Shown here: positions 5,613 through 5,643 of the stretch, in pieces
Layout: each line of letters starts with the position of its first letter
How positions within the stretch are numbered: position 1 is the stretch's first letter
Assembly: GCA_012728155.1 (NCBI GenBank)
Contig: JAAYFR010000416.1
Span: 1-5,643, forward strand
Length of the DNA stretch: 5,643 nucleotides
Source of the DNA: Bacteroidales bacterium
Lineage (GTDB): Bacteria; Bacteroidota; Bacteroidia; Bacteroidales; Dysgonomonadaceae
Direction of reading: 5' to 3'
The notes under the pieces: model-generated
Databases searched by the model: none
Told to the model about the DNA's origin: nothing
Seen by the model: the letters and a program-made list of their open reading frames with translations, nothing else
Position numbers and translations under genes: made by a program

Positions 5613-5643
5613 GTGAAAACGGTATTCAGGAATAGCCTATCAA

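Larger units (their letters stand above)
5444..5643. other. AT-rich non-coding tail of the window
   Basis: Apart from the two direct repeats, I see no supported gene in this stretch. A minus-strand frame of 104 codons (5208-5522) starts here, but most of it is antisense to the permease relic. The stretch may be a promoter region for a gene to the right of the window, but no start is visible. Confidence 0.45.

Overview
The window looks like a chromosomal segment of a Bacteroidota bacterium, most likely order Bacteroidales. The grounds are an EttA-type ABC-F protein with the conserved ending KRVRYRKL, a secreted beta-barrel protein of the Bacteroidota-restricted DUF5686 type with a carboxypeptidase-regulatory-like N-terminus, an AT-rich intergenic style, and a TAnnTTTG-like promoter element. 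The genus cannot be fixed from sequence reading alone.

All three intact genes lie on the minus strand and read from right to left. ettA (3193-4872) is a translation factor with two ATPase domains. Its stop codon overlaps the start of a DUF5686-like outer-membrane protein gene (1532-3193), so the two are almost certainly co-transcribed and probably translationally coupled. After a 162-base gap comes a FUSC/YccS-like inner-membrane protein (start 1369), which runs off the left edge of the window and is incomplete at its C-terminus.

Two intergenic stretches hold arrays of a 7-base repeat with core ATTACNA. One lies between the DUF5686 gene and the FUSC gene (1401-1477, followed by TGACCGA-type units to 1499). 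The other lies immediately upstream of ettA (4882-4965), inside its probable 5' leader. A compact set of TCCCG/CGGGA inverted repeats (1538-1575) overlaps the 3' end of the DUF5686 gene and encodes most of an atypical C-terminal tail.

The right part (5093-5443) holds a plus-strand relic of an FtsX/MacB-type ABC transporter permease, with a 2-base insertion, a 1-base deletion and a third frame switch into an unidentified short coding tail. Beyond it, 5444-5643 is AT-rich and contains two imperfect 45-base direct repeats and no gene that I can support.

No new defence or mobile system is visible. The most unusual signals are the paired heptamer arrays, the palindrome that has become part of a protein C-terminus, and the decayed permease. 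The three proteins span cytoplasm (EttA), outer membrane (DUF5686-like) and inner membrane (FUSC). I see no direct functional link beyond the operon layout.
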